Under the pieces are notes generated by a model. The model saw only the letters and a program-made list of their open reading frames with translations, searched no databases and was not told the DNA's origin. A DNA stretch of 64,000 nt from Rhynochetos jubatus (lineage: Eukaryota; Chordata; Aves; Eurypygiformes; Rhynochetidae), in assembly GCA_027574665.1 (NCBI GenBank), contig CM050668.1, forward strand, positions 4,036,001-4,100,000, given 5' to 3'. Below, piece by piece: positions 1 to 15,169 of the stretch (position 1 is its first letter; each line of letters opens with the position of its first letter). A program made the position numbers and the translations under genes.

Positions 1-3000
1 TGCAGCATTGACCCAGAAGATGACTGCTCAAGGGAGCAAATCAAGTTACGTGCCTTCTGCAGCGTTGTGTTCACTCATCTGTGTGCTGCTGGGGCACAAG
101 CCGCAGCTTTCCTCTCAGCGCTACTCTGAGCTGCTCCAGCATCGATTTCCCAGTGAGGTGCAGGAAAATACATGTCTTCCTGGGCAGAAGGAAACAGACT
201 TGGGACAACTCGTTGGGAGACTATGAAATTACTTTATCATTTCTCCTGCAAAGTGGGAGGATACTGGCTTTCACCATACCAGCATTTTGGCACTTGCTGT
301 GCCCCTGGCACACCAGTCAGTTTGGGCTGAAATCCCCTCTTGGCTCACCTGATGGCTGAACGGGAAAGGGACTGCACCCTGGTAGGGGCACCCTTACACA
401 CCGAAGGTGACAGTTGTAAGCAACTGGTCAAGCAGCTTCTAGAGCTGGTTGGATGGACACCTTCATGATGGCCTGATCCACACGTTCTCTCTGCTGCTCA
501 TGTTTGCAAACACCCGGTTGCTGTGGTGACAACTTAGCTGTGGCCCTGGAGCAACTCACCAGAATCATAATCACACGGCAGATCTTCAAGAACACTGATT
601 TTTCCCTTCACTATCTGCATATCAATGAAGTATTTAGGAATCCTAATATCATAAGCAGAAGGAAAAAAGTCTTTCCCTTCAGAACAATCACCACAGGAGC
701 CTTCTATGTCTCCCTGTGAGAACAACTGTGTTTTAGGTTGTTTAATGACCGAGCAACCACAAAGGACAGGCAACAGGCACGAGTCACCTGTGAGACAACA
801 AGCAACCCTCCACATCTCACACACTTTCCAGCTTTCATGCTGTTCCCAGTGCTGCAGAGGATCATTCACCGTCCCAGCCCCTGCCTGGTAAGCAAAGACA
901 GAAGGTGCATTTCACTGTCAATCATTCAGATAAATCAGTGCCACAATGACACTAGAGTTTACATTTCTAAGCTACTTAGTCTTCACCAAAACCTACTTGG
1001 CGAGCCAGATTTGCCAAGGCTTCCAACCTTCACCAAACTGGTCAGTGGAAGTGGTGAAATCAGAAAAAAAAAGCACAAGGCTGTTGTACCACAGAGGCAG
1101 GTGAGGCCATATGTGTACGAAGTATGCTGTGCTGTCTGAATGGAAAAAAAGGAAGTAGCGGGATATGTTTTGCCAGGGAAGATCAAGTTTCTATTTGCCT
1201 TGCCACTCATAGGTCAAAATCATCAAAACTCACTAAAGGAAGAGGAGAGATGCACGTGTGCTACCAGAGAATGAAAGATGAGGACAAAGAAATAAAAATA
1301 GAGGTGCAGAGGCCTTTGACATTGCTGAGAAGAGAAAAGCTTGTTTCACGGATTTAGATTCGAACCATGCGAGGAGAGCGCTTTGCTGGTAAGGGAAGAT
1401 GGATGGCTGTCATTAGCATGAATAAGCTTGTCTGACACCTTTTGTCTGCAACCCTTCGCTGTAACAGGGAAGGCAGAACCTCACCAGATTGTTGTGGCTA
1501 AAAAAGTTCACCAGCAGAATGGCAAAGTAGAGGCACGGAAAACAATTTTTCTTAAGCTGCTTACCATAGTGCTATCAGGGATTCGACTCCAACACATATT
1601 TCTGCTTCAGGAACACGGAGAAGGTTCTTGTTGCCTGACTTACAAAGGAAATACGGCCTAAGCAATTGTGATCCATGGATCTATTAGTACCTGTGCCCTC
1701 TGCTGCCAGAGTTATTCAAATCTCTGCCCAGAGGTTAGCGATTTCATCCCGGTAAAGTAGAAGGTCTGACTCTGGATGATGAAACTGGAAATGGCGACCG
1801 CAGAGTGCCTGATGAAATGTAACTCTAAATTACGTTTTCCAACACAGCGAAATGTTTGTTCCCACCTCTGGGTTTTGGAGACAGCTCGATTAGGATTCCG
1901 AGGCATGCAGGGGTCTGGCAGAATATGCAACTACCTACAAAGCAGCAACAGTTAGTTTGTAGGCTGGTTTTTGGGGGTTTTTTGAGGCGAGACAGGGCAT
2001 AGCAAGAGGAAAGGAGGAGGTTGCTTGTTTTCTCCGCACATTTAAGCGGACTGAGCTTGCTCAGTCAGCATTTGGTACCCGTTATAGCACTGTTTTGTCT
2101 CCTTCTAACACTGCTGCACAAGTGTGTCCAGTTTGGAGTTCGTCAGCTTGCAGGCAGGGAATGACAGGCACTGATAGGGGCAACAGGGCTACATACAACT
2201 AGAATTTACCACTAGAACTACGGCTTGAGGAAGGTCAAACCCAATCCATCAACAGTAAAAACCATCTAAAATGAGACACTTCTGTTTTTACTGCAGTTGG
2301 AGTCGCAGAAAACAGTGTATTTGCAAACCAGCTTTACGTTCAGCATGTATTTTACCCAGCAGATTTGATGCCAATGAAGGGCATCCGATGTGTCCGATCC
2401 ATTTTGCTTCCACACTGGAACTGCAGAGCAGGCGAAAGCACTACTAGCTCTGGGTGAATGCCTGACCAGATGAATAAGGCTTCCCGGCTCTTCCCATGAC
2501 CTTCCCAATCTCTGGACTCCACCATGGCTGCTGACTAAGCGTGCCAGGCGCCACCAGGGGTTGAACACTGTCAGGTACCAGAAGGATTTGCACTCTCAAG
2601 GTAGTGGCTTCTCTCTCCCATAACACAAGCAGCTTTATTTCACACCCTTAGCAGAGGCACACATTTTTCTAGCAGTCCAGGCTGGATCCAGCACGGCACG
2701 CTGTATGTGACATCATTCCATCAGCAAAACACCCCATGCCCCTCAGGTGTTATTAACGAGGGAAGCACTAAACTTCGTGTTCAGCTGTTAAACACTTTAG
2801 GCAGATACTGTATCACACTAGAGACAAGAATAATATTTAACTTGTACCAGGCCACATCTTTCCCCTTTTTTCAAGGCAAGATATATGAGAGAGGCCTACA
2901 ACACAGGTTGGTTTTGTTTGCTGGCTGACAGTGTGATATAATGTGAGTTTAGATCGGTGTGGTGCAATCCTGGCAGTGCAGCCTTTCCCATAGCAAAGGG

Positions 3001-4586
3001 AGCAGAGGCAGGCTCAGATATGCACATGTCAGATGTGAACAGGAGGTATTTCCATCTAACTTTGTTCTTTAAGCGTGTTTGAAGAAGAGGTAAATACTCG
3101 GTGCTCTGGAGAAGGGGAGAGCTGCCCTCCCTCCAATGACTGATCGGCTATTCATTAGGCAGCAGGCAGCCCTCCAAAGCACACTGGTACATCTTGAGCT
3201 CTCAGCCTGCTTCCCGCTGTGCCGTCTGCTTCATTTATATTTTATTCTGCTCCCTTCAAGACAGCACTCTGTCACACTCCCTCTGAAAGCAACCTGCGTA
3301 CGACAAGCACAAGCGCTTGGTAAAGGCCTAAGTCCAACAGTGCAGGCCAATAACTACCATCTGCCGGGGAGCACTGGGCAGCCCAGGAGAGGGGCTTGGC
3401 TAGAGAAGTGAGTATCAAAGTCTCTTGCAAACCCCGGGGCTCACAAACACAGGCCCTTGAATGCAGAAGTTTAACAGCAATGGGAGAACAGCTGAGGAGT
3501 ATCTAGGTGTTCCAGCACACTGACATCTTAAAGATCAAAGAAAATACCTGTTATGTGAAAGAGGAAGTGTCACTTAGCCCAGCTCTTCTGCGAAACTAAT
3601 CATCACTGTTAGCACGACAACTTAACTCCAGAGTGTTGATACTTCTAAAGGTCTCAAATTTTCCAAGGGTGATGCGGAAAATGTACCACCCTCCAAACCC
3701 ATTACAGAGGGATTGCAGTTAGAGATCCTTTACAGGTCATTTTGCAGAGAGCTCAATATTCCATATGCCACACTTGAAGATACCTGGCACGTATTTAGGG
3801 TAATGGAAAAAGACATCTTCGTAACACTGATGCCAAATGCAACTGCTGCAGCCCTGATAACTCCCACACCTTCCTGTGAGAACCCAGGGAGCAGATAACA
3901 GAAGGCTCGTAAATAGCAAAATAGGTCAGACCTACAAGCTACTGAAGTCCCGAAGTTTAATAGAAGAAAACCTGCAGTTGATAGTTGTTAGACAATACAG
4001 CCCTAGGAAATGTGTGTTTTCTCTCCAAACCACAATTAGAGGGGTAGACATCCTGAAGAGCTCTCTCACCTAAATTGCTATTATTAACTGTAATAAAAAT
4101 GACACGAGTGTGACTGGACAGGCAGCATTCAAGACACTTGTGCAAGGAGTGCAATCCGCATAGACTGGAGGTCAGTAAACTCGTGACGCAATAAATGCTG
4201 TATCAGACAGGTATGAATTTCTTCATGATTAGAGCAGAAGAGCAGGTACAGACACTTAACAGCACACACATTCCACAATGCAGAAAGTCTCCTCTTAACT
4301 GTTTACGTATCTCCTCCTGGTGTGAGGGGGAGTGTATTAAATCTTGTGCTGGTGGTTCTTTATACACTAGAGATCTCACCATCTGCGTTCAGTTCTTTAT
4401 TCTACTTAGATAATAAAACCACTCCCAGACCAGTAGCATTTGCCTAAGCAGGGACCCAGCAACATTAACTAAGTAGGAATTCAGCTTCACAAGTGTCAAG
4501 GTTTGCACGTTCGATTCCATCCTGACCTGAAATAAAACGAAGGCTTTTCAATGCCAACAAAGCAGCCTCAGCCCAAAGCAGCCACT
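1..4586. other. No gene seen
   Basis: This stretch has only short frames without family resemblance and no repeat I recognise. Introns or flanking DNA of a gene beyond the left edge cannot be ruled out. Confidence 0.5.
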
Positions 4587-4712
4587 TCATAGAATGGTTT
4601 GGGTTGGAAGGGACCTTAAAGACCATCCAGTCCCACCCCCTGCCACGGGCAGGGACACCCTCCACTAGCCCAGGTTGCTCCAAGCCTCACCCAGCCTGGC
4701 CTTGAACACTTC
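4587..4712 (-). mobile_element. CR1 LINE fragment, 3' end
   Basis: The plus strand reads CATAGAATGGTTTGGGTTGG and continues through the usual CCACTAGCCCAGGTTGCTCC and CCAGCCTGGCCTTGAACAC blocks. This is the reverse complement of the CR1 3' untranslated end. It is about 125 bp and truncated at its 5' side, as is normal for CR1. Confidence 0.92.
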
Positions 4713-7700
4713 GACTTAGCTACTAGACAGAAAATCCTGGTCCAAAGTCGTACTGTTTCTCTTCCTGACCATAGATGTGACCCTAGATCTACTTTAGGCA
4801 GGGGTTGAGACTAGCTTTCACCCATGAATGAATCTCAGCAGCTTTAAAAAAACCTAAAAGAAACAAGTTTTGATTAAATTCAAAAGACAAATCCACAAGA
4901 ATAATGTGCTGAACCATGCTCTAGAATGTCAGACCTTCCTTCCTGAGCAGGGCTTTTGAAGTTCATTAAAGATTCCTGAAATCTAATCTTCTTTTTTTAA
5001 CTACTTAGTTGTTGCCCAGGAAATAACATTTAAAGCTGATGTCAGACAATGGAGTTGTTCGGACTGCTTCAGAAGCAGCCTCGTGGAGTAGTGTCCAACA
5101 TTTTGTCAGTAAACAGTAATAGGTATTCTTACTCAGGGTAGAAATCAGTTCTCTTTCATGTGATCTCACTTCCCTGATGAACAAAACCTTTATTTAATGA
5201 GGCATTGCAGTGGGTTCCATCCTGCAGCAGCACTATGACTGAGGACAGAGAAGCTGCTGCAGGGAGAAGGAGTCAATTAAAGAGACAGGAAGGTACACTG
5301 CAATCTTTCAGAGAGATCGTATGATTACAACAAAGCGAAATCAAGAGATTAATCCAATTCTCATTTGGACTGTTTGCCAAAAGAGCTTATGCATGACAGG
5401 GAGCAGTGTCTTCACGTTTTAACCAAAGTCTGGAATGCAAACTTAGTTTTTATTTTCTCTTCTGAGAGATCAGTCTAACATTAGAGGAAGACCGCAAAAG
5501 TAAGTGTTGCAGTTGAATTCCCTGCTACTACCCTTTCAGTAGCAGTATCCTGAGGCTCCAGCTTGGGCTAGATATCCCTCAGTGCCAGGTACTGGGTGCA
5601 CTCCTGTAAACACAACAGTGCTACTTCTCTGCTTCGCAAAATAGCTTACACTTCACCAACAGGCAGGCCGTCAGTTACCTTCCTGCGTGCAGGGATCACT
5701 ACGAGACATTCCAGCTCCCCTCACCAGCCAGAGGTTTGACGGCAACAGCGAATTTTTACTGAGTAATAGAGAAAGTTGGATAAACAACACACCCTGGAGA
5801 GCACTTTCACTGTGCCCGTAACTCCTCGCACATGCAGCGGTTAGAGTGCGGCCAGACTCCGCCGAGATTGCTCAGTGCTGTCCTCACGCAGCTCGTTTCA
5901 AATTGTTTATGGGGTTCAAAGGAATCTCTGATGTGCAAGAAGCAGCCTACACACTGACAGCTTAATCAGAACATGCTTTGCGTGGCGTGAGCTTAGCAAG
6001 GTAAGTACCAGCACCCTTCACCCCAACCTGAACTAAGATGCCATCGCAGCCTTCGGCCAGGCGAGGATGCCTAACTCATTTCAGCAGCACCAGCTTGACA
6101 GAAGGCACCTTGTTTTGCCCCATTTTTAACACCAATGCAAATGTGACCAGTAGGGAGTTGTCAAAACTCCAATCCTTAACTTACGGCACTATGATAAGAG
6201 TCAAAATTAAGCTGGATCCTGGGCAAAGCAATTAAAAACATGACTGGGGAATGGTCCTATTTGCATCTGCCTCAGGCACCCCTATCTGCTAGGCACACGT
6301 TAGCATGATCCCTGCAGGATTCGGAGGACTAGAGACCCACCTCAGCAACGCATGATTAGAGACTCTGAAGTTGCAAAAGCTACCTGCATGCTAAAGGGAA
6401 TCTTTCTGTTCAGCCTAGTGACATTCACCACAGGGATTACTGCTAGAAACACAAGTGAGATGAGCATGGGTGTAGTGCTGAGCTTGTATAGAGTCTAATG
6501 CCTTTACATCACCTGCCTGCTTGGAAACAGCTCTACCTCCTGTACTCACTGCCCGATATTGGCGGCAGGTTTCAGTCTTTTTTTTTTAATCTACACAATC
6601 GTTAAAATTCAATTTTCAGCATTTACCTCACATAAATTTTAGATGCTTGGGTTTGGTGCAACCAGCTAACTCAGATGAAGACTAAAGTTGGCAGTGGAGA
6701 GGCAACAAGCTCTAGCAGTGGTGCTGGGGCCTCCTGTTAGGCACAAAATGCTCTCTCCGTTCCATACACTGAGCAGCATGTAGAGTATCCATGTAGGTTG
6801 TGCATGGCAGAACCAAAAAAGGCAGTCCATTTCTGGTACTTCTATCTGGAGAGGATCTGCTTTACACGAAACAGAAGAGACTCCACGGCTGAAGTCCTTT
6901 CTCCTAAAGCAGTGTATCAGACCTCTTTGCAAACTCCAGGCAGGAGTGATGCCTCGGAACAGAAAGCATTATCTTTTTCCAGCAGGCAAAAAACCCACAA
7001 TAATCTTGTAGTTTGCCTTAAAAAAATCCAGGAATCCTTGATTCGAGTGCATTTCCCAGCCAGCAGCAGCGCCTTCCCTCCAGTCGCTGAATGGCAGCAC
7101 ATGCAGAGCAGCACACATCAGCTGGTACACGGGTGAATGACCGTGGAAAAGCTGGCTTCAGGTTCTCTTTCAAGATGAAGTGAAAACCAGCATCATCTCC
7201 GGTCATCTATTGTTATTCATTATTAGAGAAAGAAGAGTCTTACAGTGATAGCTTACCTAGTGAGACATATACAAAACTAAATGAGCTGTCATGCCACAGC
7301 TATTTCACCTTCCTCTCTTCAGCCTGCCCTGCCAGTTAACCTCGACGCAGCCAGCAGAACGCAGGACACGTGGCAGCACGTGGTTACGCTCCGCAGGGCA
7401 GAGGACATCCGAGCTGCCTGTAAGGCTTCTCCAGCCTCCTCGCCCAGTTACACAGGGCACCCAGAGCTTTTGGGGTGGGAAACGTCCTGCTCTCTTTCTG
7501 TGTTCTTGGGTTCATTACCTGACCTTCAAGGACTTGCTGTCACTCGTAAGCCACAGCATTTTGAGGTGCGTCTGCTTCGTTGGAGAAAATTAGGCCAAGA
7601 GCAAACCCGTAGTAAATCACGGGGGAGTGAGACTCCCAAACCACCACAACCAGCCCTTCCGTTGTTAGGGAAGTCCTGTGGGGAGGAAGCGGAGTTCAGC

Positions 7701-8362
7701 AAAGGCTGTGCCATGGGTAGTTTGCAGTGCTTTCCGGGGGCAATGTCTTCTCCTTCTGCTGACGTCACAGCACCAGTTAAACAGGACCTTACAGAAAACA
7801 GGCTTGTCAGCCGTCAGGCAAGATCCTAAGTCTTGAACACAGCCTGTTGACAGTGATCTGCATATGACAGGGAAGCTCCCTGGCAGATGGGAGACTGGCA
7901 GGCTGCTTTGGAGTCCAGGGAAGATTGCCACCGAAAACTCTGACAGTTCTACAGCGGCACAGACAAACCAAATACGCAGACTGTAAATACAATTAAAAGG
8001 ACTGGAGGGATTGGTTATCAAGGGAGAAGTAGAAGGGTTTGAAAGGTATATGGGGAAATATTTAGGCTAACACATAGGAGTTGTATGACAACATTAAGTA
8101 CAAGAACGATGAATATCAAGAAAATAATAAATTCATGGTGAAATCCACAAGGCTGTTTACTACAAACACACTTCACTAAGATAATTAACAGCTATAAGCA
8201 GACATGACATTTAAGGGAAAAAAGGCTATAGGAAACAATCTGGCAACAGCAAAGAGTAAGTGATCCAATACAATTTTCGTGACTAAGTCTTACAAAGGAC
8301 ACACTGCAGACCCCCGATGCGATACACACATGGACACACATAGTTGCTACCTCTCCACACTT
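4713..8362. other. No gene seen
   Basis: The sequence between the first two CR1 fragments has no supported coding exon. A T-run of about ten bases lies near 6578. Confidence 0.5.
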
Positions 8363-8705
8363 CATAGAATCCCAGCATGGTTTGGGCTGGAAGGGACCTT
8401 AAAGCCCACCCAGTCCCACCCCCTGCCACGGGCAGGGACACCCTCCACAGACCAGGTTGCTCCCAGCCTCATCCAGCCTGGCCTTGGACACTCCCAGGGA
8501 TGGGGCATCCACAGCTTCTCTGGGCAACCTGTCCCAGTGCTCCCCACCCTCCCCGGGAAGAATTTCTTCCTGATATCCAATCTAAATCTCCCCGCTTTCA
8601 GTTTAAACCCGTTACCCCTTGTCCTGTCACTACAGGCCCTTGTAAAAAGTCCCCCCCAGCTTCCTTGTAGCCCCCTCAGGTACTGGAAGGTGCTCTAAGG
8701 TCTCC
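8363..8705 (-). mobile_element. CR1 LINE fragment, 3' end
   Basis: This copy begins on the plus strand with CATAGAATCCCAGCATGG and runs through TTCTTCCTGATATCCAATC to GGAAGGTGCTCTAAGGTCTC. It covers the CR1 3' untranslated region and the last coding residues of ORF2 on the minus strand ([16 protein letters not shown]... is readable). It is 5'-truncated and has frameshifts. Confidence 0.93.
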
Positions 8706-11700
8706 TTACTTGCTTTCTACATTTTTAGGTCTCTTGGTTCAGCACCACTGTTGTCATTTCTCATACGATATTAGGACTTGCCTTCTCAGAGTCCACATTC
8801 ACTTTTGTCCGCCAGAAATACACACTCAAAGCTCCACAGACATGCAGAAAGGGGCCCAGAGCACCCACTCTGCAGGTCAGGTAACTGGTGAGAGCGCAGG
8901 GGTGGGCATGACAGAGTGGGCAGCCCCTGCCCAGTGCAGGAGCTGTGGTTTGACAGCCCGTGAAGGGGTCAGCACATCATGCACCACGACAAAAAATGCT
9001 CTGCATGGAGTTTACTCTTTTAGCTGAGAAACAGAAAACTGACTGTGTCCCTCCAAGGTGCACATTAATTTTCCTTTGCAGTGTACTACTCATTAGGTAT
9101 TACTTTTACACCAGGCATAAAGAGAACAGAACTAAGAGTAGCAGTGAAGGGTAGTAGCAGCACAGAAGCCAGTAACCCCTGAGGGTATGGAGTATATGCA
9201 TGAACCAGTGCACTCTTCTTGCATAAATACCCATTAAGACACCACCCAAACACATGGCAGAGAGTTGTACATTTTACCTTCCATTCTTGTGTTCCAGATG
9301 AAGTAGTTACAGGCCAACAACTCATTCAAAGCACAGTTAACACACAAAAACTTACCAACATCATCAGTAAGGTCCCTTCTGCAGCCAGCAGCTATAGAAG
9401 CTGCTGTAGCTGGTGATACATTCCCTGAAGGATGCTTTATTTTTCTTACCTCCCAGGACTGTTCCTTGTTCCATAATGCTTCTTACACCTTCCCTCCCAG
9501 ACAGTTGGCTGAGAACTTGAAGCTGTTTGACTTTCTAGTTCTCTGTGGGTACAGAAATGTGTCTTAATACTTCAGGCTTTTTGGTATATCTAAAACCAGC
9601 CTTGAGCATCCCGACACATACCTGTTGCTGGAGACTCTAGAGAGGGATATCCTGAGCACAATGAACCAGAAATGCTTTCTAATCAAAGCAACATTAGCTG
9701 CGTGAAAGTATTCCTCATTTACAAACAGGAAACAACAGAGAAGCCCAGCTAAAAATACGGGAGTCCTTAGCAGACTGCCTGTATTTGGGACAAAGCTGAA
9801 GTAAGTTTGCCGTGGTCTAATTTAAAATGAGAGCAACACATGGTTGCTACTGCAGGAGTAATTGGCATCATTAAACTCACCTGTACCATTTAGAGCATCT
9901 GTAAACTAGGAAAAAAGGCCGTCTGAGCACCATGTACTTTTATGAAACATTAGCAAAGTTAATATTTGATAAGACTGTGGGTTTGAGAAAATTTTAAAAT
10001 AGGAGTAATGCAAGTGCAACAGAAAGTGATTGATGAAGGTACACTAAATACGGGCAAAGTACACAGCCCAAGATACATCTACAAGTATGTAAAATATGTG
10101 CTGTATGCATTACAAGCTACACTTCTGGTTTCAGCAGTTTTGCTGCAGAGATTAATGTTGAATACCCATTCCTGCTACTCCCCTGCTAAGCCGGAGATCA
10201 GGATGCTGGTATGGTTAGGGTGTGGATATTAGTAACAGGAGTTTAACATCCCTCTCCTGGTTTCTGCTGTACAAACATGATGTAACATTATTAATTTTCA
10301 TGAACTTTTTGGAGGTGAAATGTAATTAAATGACCTAGTTAACAGCGTTGCCCGGCAGCACTGTGAATGACTGCTGAAGTGTGTCACTGCGCTGCTACCC
10401 CCGAGTTTGTCTCTCAGTGGCAGCTTCTCAGGGGCAGAGAATTTAGAGCTGCCACTCCAGCGGTACTCGGCCAGGAGCTAAACCAGGGCTTTACACACAG
10501 GTGAGTAATTCCTGCCCTGAAGAGAGACAGACAGACTCACACAGTGATGTTAAAGTAACACCACCCTTAGCTTGCTAGGAACGTGTGGCTATTTCACTCC
10601 TGTAGAGCCAGTTCAGTGTCTGCTCTTCAAAAGCAGGTGGATATGTTTTTCCTTTGGCTCTTATCAGTACAAGTCTTTCCACCACAGATCAGATCCAGAC
10701 TCATTTTTATAGCGGTGTGTTCGCTGAACCTCTGCCGGGTTTGGCAAGTCTCCCTGAGGCATGATGGTTTATTCCTGATAGACCACGGCACACTCCAGCC
10801 ACCGATGGAAATGAAACCTCATTCACGTGTCATCCTTCCCCTTAAGCAACTCCCCTTCTACTCCACGTCACTGTATTTATATTTTAAAGTAAGGCACACA
10901 CGTGTCTTTTGATGTGTGTTTTATCCCGTAATACAGAAAACGGGCTTGTTGCACTGAAGCTCTACAAAAGTACTTCTAAAGCTGACCTTCCCTAGATTAG
11001 AATTTTTAGAAGCAGAAGCTGTGCCTGGCCACTAAACACTTTTCCGTGTTCCCTACGTCCCTTCTGCCGTCACAGAAAGACAGATGGCCCTTCTGAGTAC
11101 CACGTAAAACTCAAGTGAGAGTATGCTTCTCTCAGGCCCCAACTGTTCGGAAGCCTCGGTCAAGACGCAGTTCCCTCTGCCCCCCCCTCCCCAGTTAATA
11201 AGGGACCAGATTTTCCCAGCTACTCGGCACAGTATATCCATCCTGCAGGAACGCTGGCCAATCTTAGCTGAAGGTAGAAAACATTCTGAAAAACTCAGCA
11301 CGTGATTAGGTAGCTCCTGGGGACTGTGCAAGGAGCTCTCCAGTGGGTGAATCTGGACGCTGCTCGCGTGTCAGACTCGGTTACAGTGAGCTCTTGCCCC
11401 TTGTCCAACCCGACCATGACAACAGAAACAATGCTGTGTTAGTCTCAAACTGTACACCACTGCTGTGTATCAGCACAGTGTGTAGATATTAACAAAAATC
11501 TTACTTCCACTGAAATTTTGGCAGCATCTTCCATCGGGGAGACACAGGAGTAAATTTATCTGATCAGAGCAGCGAAAAACTAGGATCTTGCCTCCACCAG
11601 GGACCCGCCTGGGTTACTTCAGGACAAAATGCAAGAAACACTGTATGGCCTTTCAAACTACTGCCTCATCTGTTAATAAAACAGTTCCCTAAGAAACTTC

Positions 11701-14700
11701 AACGTAACTGTTGTGTATCTCATGGATTTTTTCCTTGTTGCCCACCAGAACCTTTGGAAATGTCTCCTAGTAGTTAACGCTCAGTACGGCTGGTACATAG
11801 GAAGGTACCAGTGGTCTTCTCTTACGGTTTTATTTTGGTGGTGGGAAATGCTTTGCTGCAAGGAATTTTATGATAGGTTTGGACAACACAGTTCCACAAG
11901 CCAATTGTACAGGGACAAAATAAACAGCTTGGATTTTAACTCCATGGCCTTCCGTGATTTCATCCTCTCGTGATTCCTTGCTCTTTCACGATGAAGGGGG
12001 GGGGGGGTGAAGCCTGTAAAACACATCTTTGCTGAGACAGAGCAGTGAATTTTTGTTACATCAGCCACTGCATAAAATGCAGTCATTTCCCTCTTGTCTT
12101 ACGTGTCTCCCCTTCAGAGCGAGTGGTCAGAAACTTCCTCTTCTACTAATTTTGGCATTTGAGTGACGCACGCAAATTTGTCACTTGCCGTACCTCGGGT
12201 GAGGAGGTACAGATGTATCTTACTGCCAGAGCTATTCCCCTGGCGCAAGTCCGACTACCTTCGTAGCACTGTATTCTGTGTCTGTCTGTATGTTAAGCCT
12301 CAGACTGCAATGTCTCATGTACCTGTCAAATTGCCATGCAGCCACTAACAGACACTTAGGAAACAACACCCGATTTATACACAGACCTCAAGTGTCTCCA
12401 GACTGCACCATTGTAAAAAGGAGTGTCACACACATCGTGTTTTGAAAAAGACAAACTCAGCCCGGGGTATGGCAAGGTGCGAAGTACAACAATGTTTGGG
12501 TAGCAGTTAGAACATTCTTCGCTGTTACACACAAGTATCAGAGGAATACAAATTACTGTGGTCTAAGGAAGAGGCCGTGCAGTGTCCCAGGTAGAGTTTA
12601 GCAGAAATTTATGTCATGAGAAGCTTCATTAGCCTGAGTCATTTTACATCACATTAGCTTCAGACACCCTGGCTTAGCATCTGTTCACTTTCTTCCACTC
12701 TTGCATTCCTTCTTCATCTGTCAAATCCTTCCTGAATGCTTTTTCTATACACCAGCAGCAGCTCCATCACCACCTGTTGCACTCTGCACCATTCAGAGAT
12801 GCTGATTCAGAGAACGCCTCATCTGGCGCTGATACCCTCCAGAGGAAGGCTGAAAGCAGGATTTCCCTTGGCTATGAAAATTCTTTTGTCTCTAATGTAA
12901 ATTTACATCCCGTGCTAGACAGGATTCCCTCTCACATCCCTCATGATACAGGATCTGATCAACAAAAATTGGTGAAACTTCCACATCCCCCAGTTACGGA
13001 GATCACTAGGCTCCAGAGACAGGCCTTCAGGTCTTTGTCCTCGTACTCCTATGTGAAACAGCCAATAGCTTTCTTCAGCGCATCGCCTAATCAGACCTTT
13101 GGCAGCCCCTTTTCTGCTTTGAGTGCGTCCCTACCGTTTGCCTCTAATCCTATTATCTCCCTTTGATTTTTCCACCTTCAGCATTCTTATTGTTCTAGTC
13201 CCAATTCCTACTCTTAAGCATGTTTAAACTCCTGCCAATTAAAACTGCAGCGCAGCAGGCCCTCCTGAGAGAACTCCCCGTGTCGGCTGGTTTAGGCTGT
13301 AAGAGCTGAGATTTGAAAGGTGTGCTTCAGCCTCCAGGAAGATCTTGAAGATGGCACTCTGTGTTGGCCCTTTGCAGACCCACATCCCCTGCTCTGGTGG
13401 CTCTTACTTCAAAGCCTGTCAGAAGGGGCGTCTCCCCAGCCCCACTCTGAGCAAAGGCAGGGTGTAGGTAGGGGGAGGTGGCCTCGGGAAGCAAGCCGTG
13501 CGGAAGAGCGCGTGGCTCCGCTCACTCCCCTGCGAGGCTGATAGGCTTCAGGTTCCCTCGGTGGCTGTTTTCTACATTCAGAATCGTCAGAACAAACTTT
13601 TTTTTATTCTTTATAAAGATAAAAAAGAGAAACGGAAGAAATCTGGAGGAAAGTCAGCACTTAAATGCGACGAAATAACCGCGGCTCAGGTGCTCCATCT
13701 TAGCTCATCGCAGGACATTTTTCGGGTTCTAGGAGTAGCAGGATAATTGAAATCTCACCTGCTCTGGCAACACTATCAGTGAATACCACTGGGAACATTT
13801 TTAATTAGCATTTTAATTAACAGCACCTACTTTGGAGCCTTCTTAAAACCCTTCTAAACAGATCTGTGCAAAAGGCACCTTACCACGACATGGAAATGCC
13901 AGGCTGGACCACAGAGTCCTTGGGCTTCCATCCCTACCAATGCAGCAGTCGGTGCGCTGCAGCCAATGGGCAGTAGGGCTCAGTTACTCCTGTAATCCAT
14001 GTCAGGAAAAGTGCTGTAAATCCAAGGGCAAAACTGCAAGGGACAAGCCTAGAGGACACTGTAAACCCATCCTGGTTGCTGCAACAAGGTGAGCTCTGGA
14101 TACGCATCTGAGGGAGGCACTAAGCACCAGCACGGAACATGTCAGCCCAAGAGTGAAGACAGCCAAGTTCAAACCCCAGCTGCACCTCCACTAACACCCT
14201 TCTCTGGGCTTTCTTGCCATTGGAAAACCCTCAGATGACACTGATCCATCTCAGTGAAATACTACTGAGTGGGACTTTCATGGCTAGTTACAAGTGAACT
14301 GAGAGTTATGTTCTTCCCTCCTTCCCATTTCACTCTTTTTCAAGCAGACATGATCTCATAAGAAGGGAGAAAACGATGCTACTGGTGCCAGCATCCTCTT
14401 GTCGGTCTCTTCAGAGGGTGACAGAACTGCTGGCAGCAGCCCAGGAAAGGCAGCAAAGCACAGTACAGGCCTGGGTAGCAGCTGGACTTGCAAAGCTAAG
14501 AGCAATGCAGAGCAAAGCAAACCCACCCAGAACGATGATTGGCAGAGATGTGATGTCTCTGCTACTGGAAATGAAAGTGTGATGAATAATTAGCCACCTC
14601 TGACCCAGGAAAACACTGACTTCATTTGCAGCACAAAACTGATTGCAGATGGTACTGGGGAGGCGAAGGAGGCTATTCACTGCGCTTTCCCCACAGCAGA

Positions 14701-15169
14701 AAAATTCATTTCCTCTCTACTGCCGAGCAGTGAAATGCACCTGATTGGATGTGCTGAGACGGCCTCTCGGAGAAGACTTGGAATGAAGAATTAAAGAGCC
14801 CATGGGGGGATGCGAAAGGTAATCCTGTTGAACAGGGTTAGCAGGGAAACTGCACATCTCCTGTTTTAATAGAGAATTAAAGGAAACCCCTCAAAGAAAC
14901 GATTGTATTTGGACATTTCTTTGAAATCCTAATGTCACCGATGCTGGATGGGATGCTGGGTATCTGCACAGACGAGGACGTTTCTCATTCCCTACTGCTC
15001 CTCCTGTTTGTCCCCATTACTGCTCCCGTCTTCCCACACTGCCAGCTGCTTCCTGCCTTCCCACTCCACTGCTTTCTCTGCGCGCCTGCCAGCCCTCTCT
15101 CCATGACTGGCGTCCCTGCCGAGCGCCAGCTCTTGTCCAGCCTTGTCTGCTGGCAGGTCTCACCTCCAC
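8706..15169. other. No gene seen
   Basis: There are only short frames here, apart from the poly-G run near 12 kb. The moderately GC-rich part at 13.3-13.6 kb shows no domain and no clear exon. Confidence 0.5.
11996..12007. repeat. 12-base poly-G run
   Basis: Twelve consecutive G bases follow CACGATGAA. Such runs are prone to length variation and to sequencing error. Confidence 0.95.

Noticed and set aside
4505..4530. GTTCGATTCC, like a tRNA B box
   Set aside because: There is no A box at the right distance and no cloverleaf pairing around it. Similar motifs near 1360 and 1581 fail for the same reason.
7281..7829. 182-codon plus ORF
   Set aside because: It has no domain, no exon-like boundaries and no conservation that I can judge; most likely chance.
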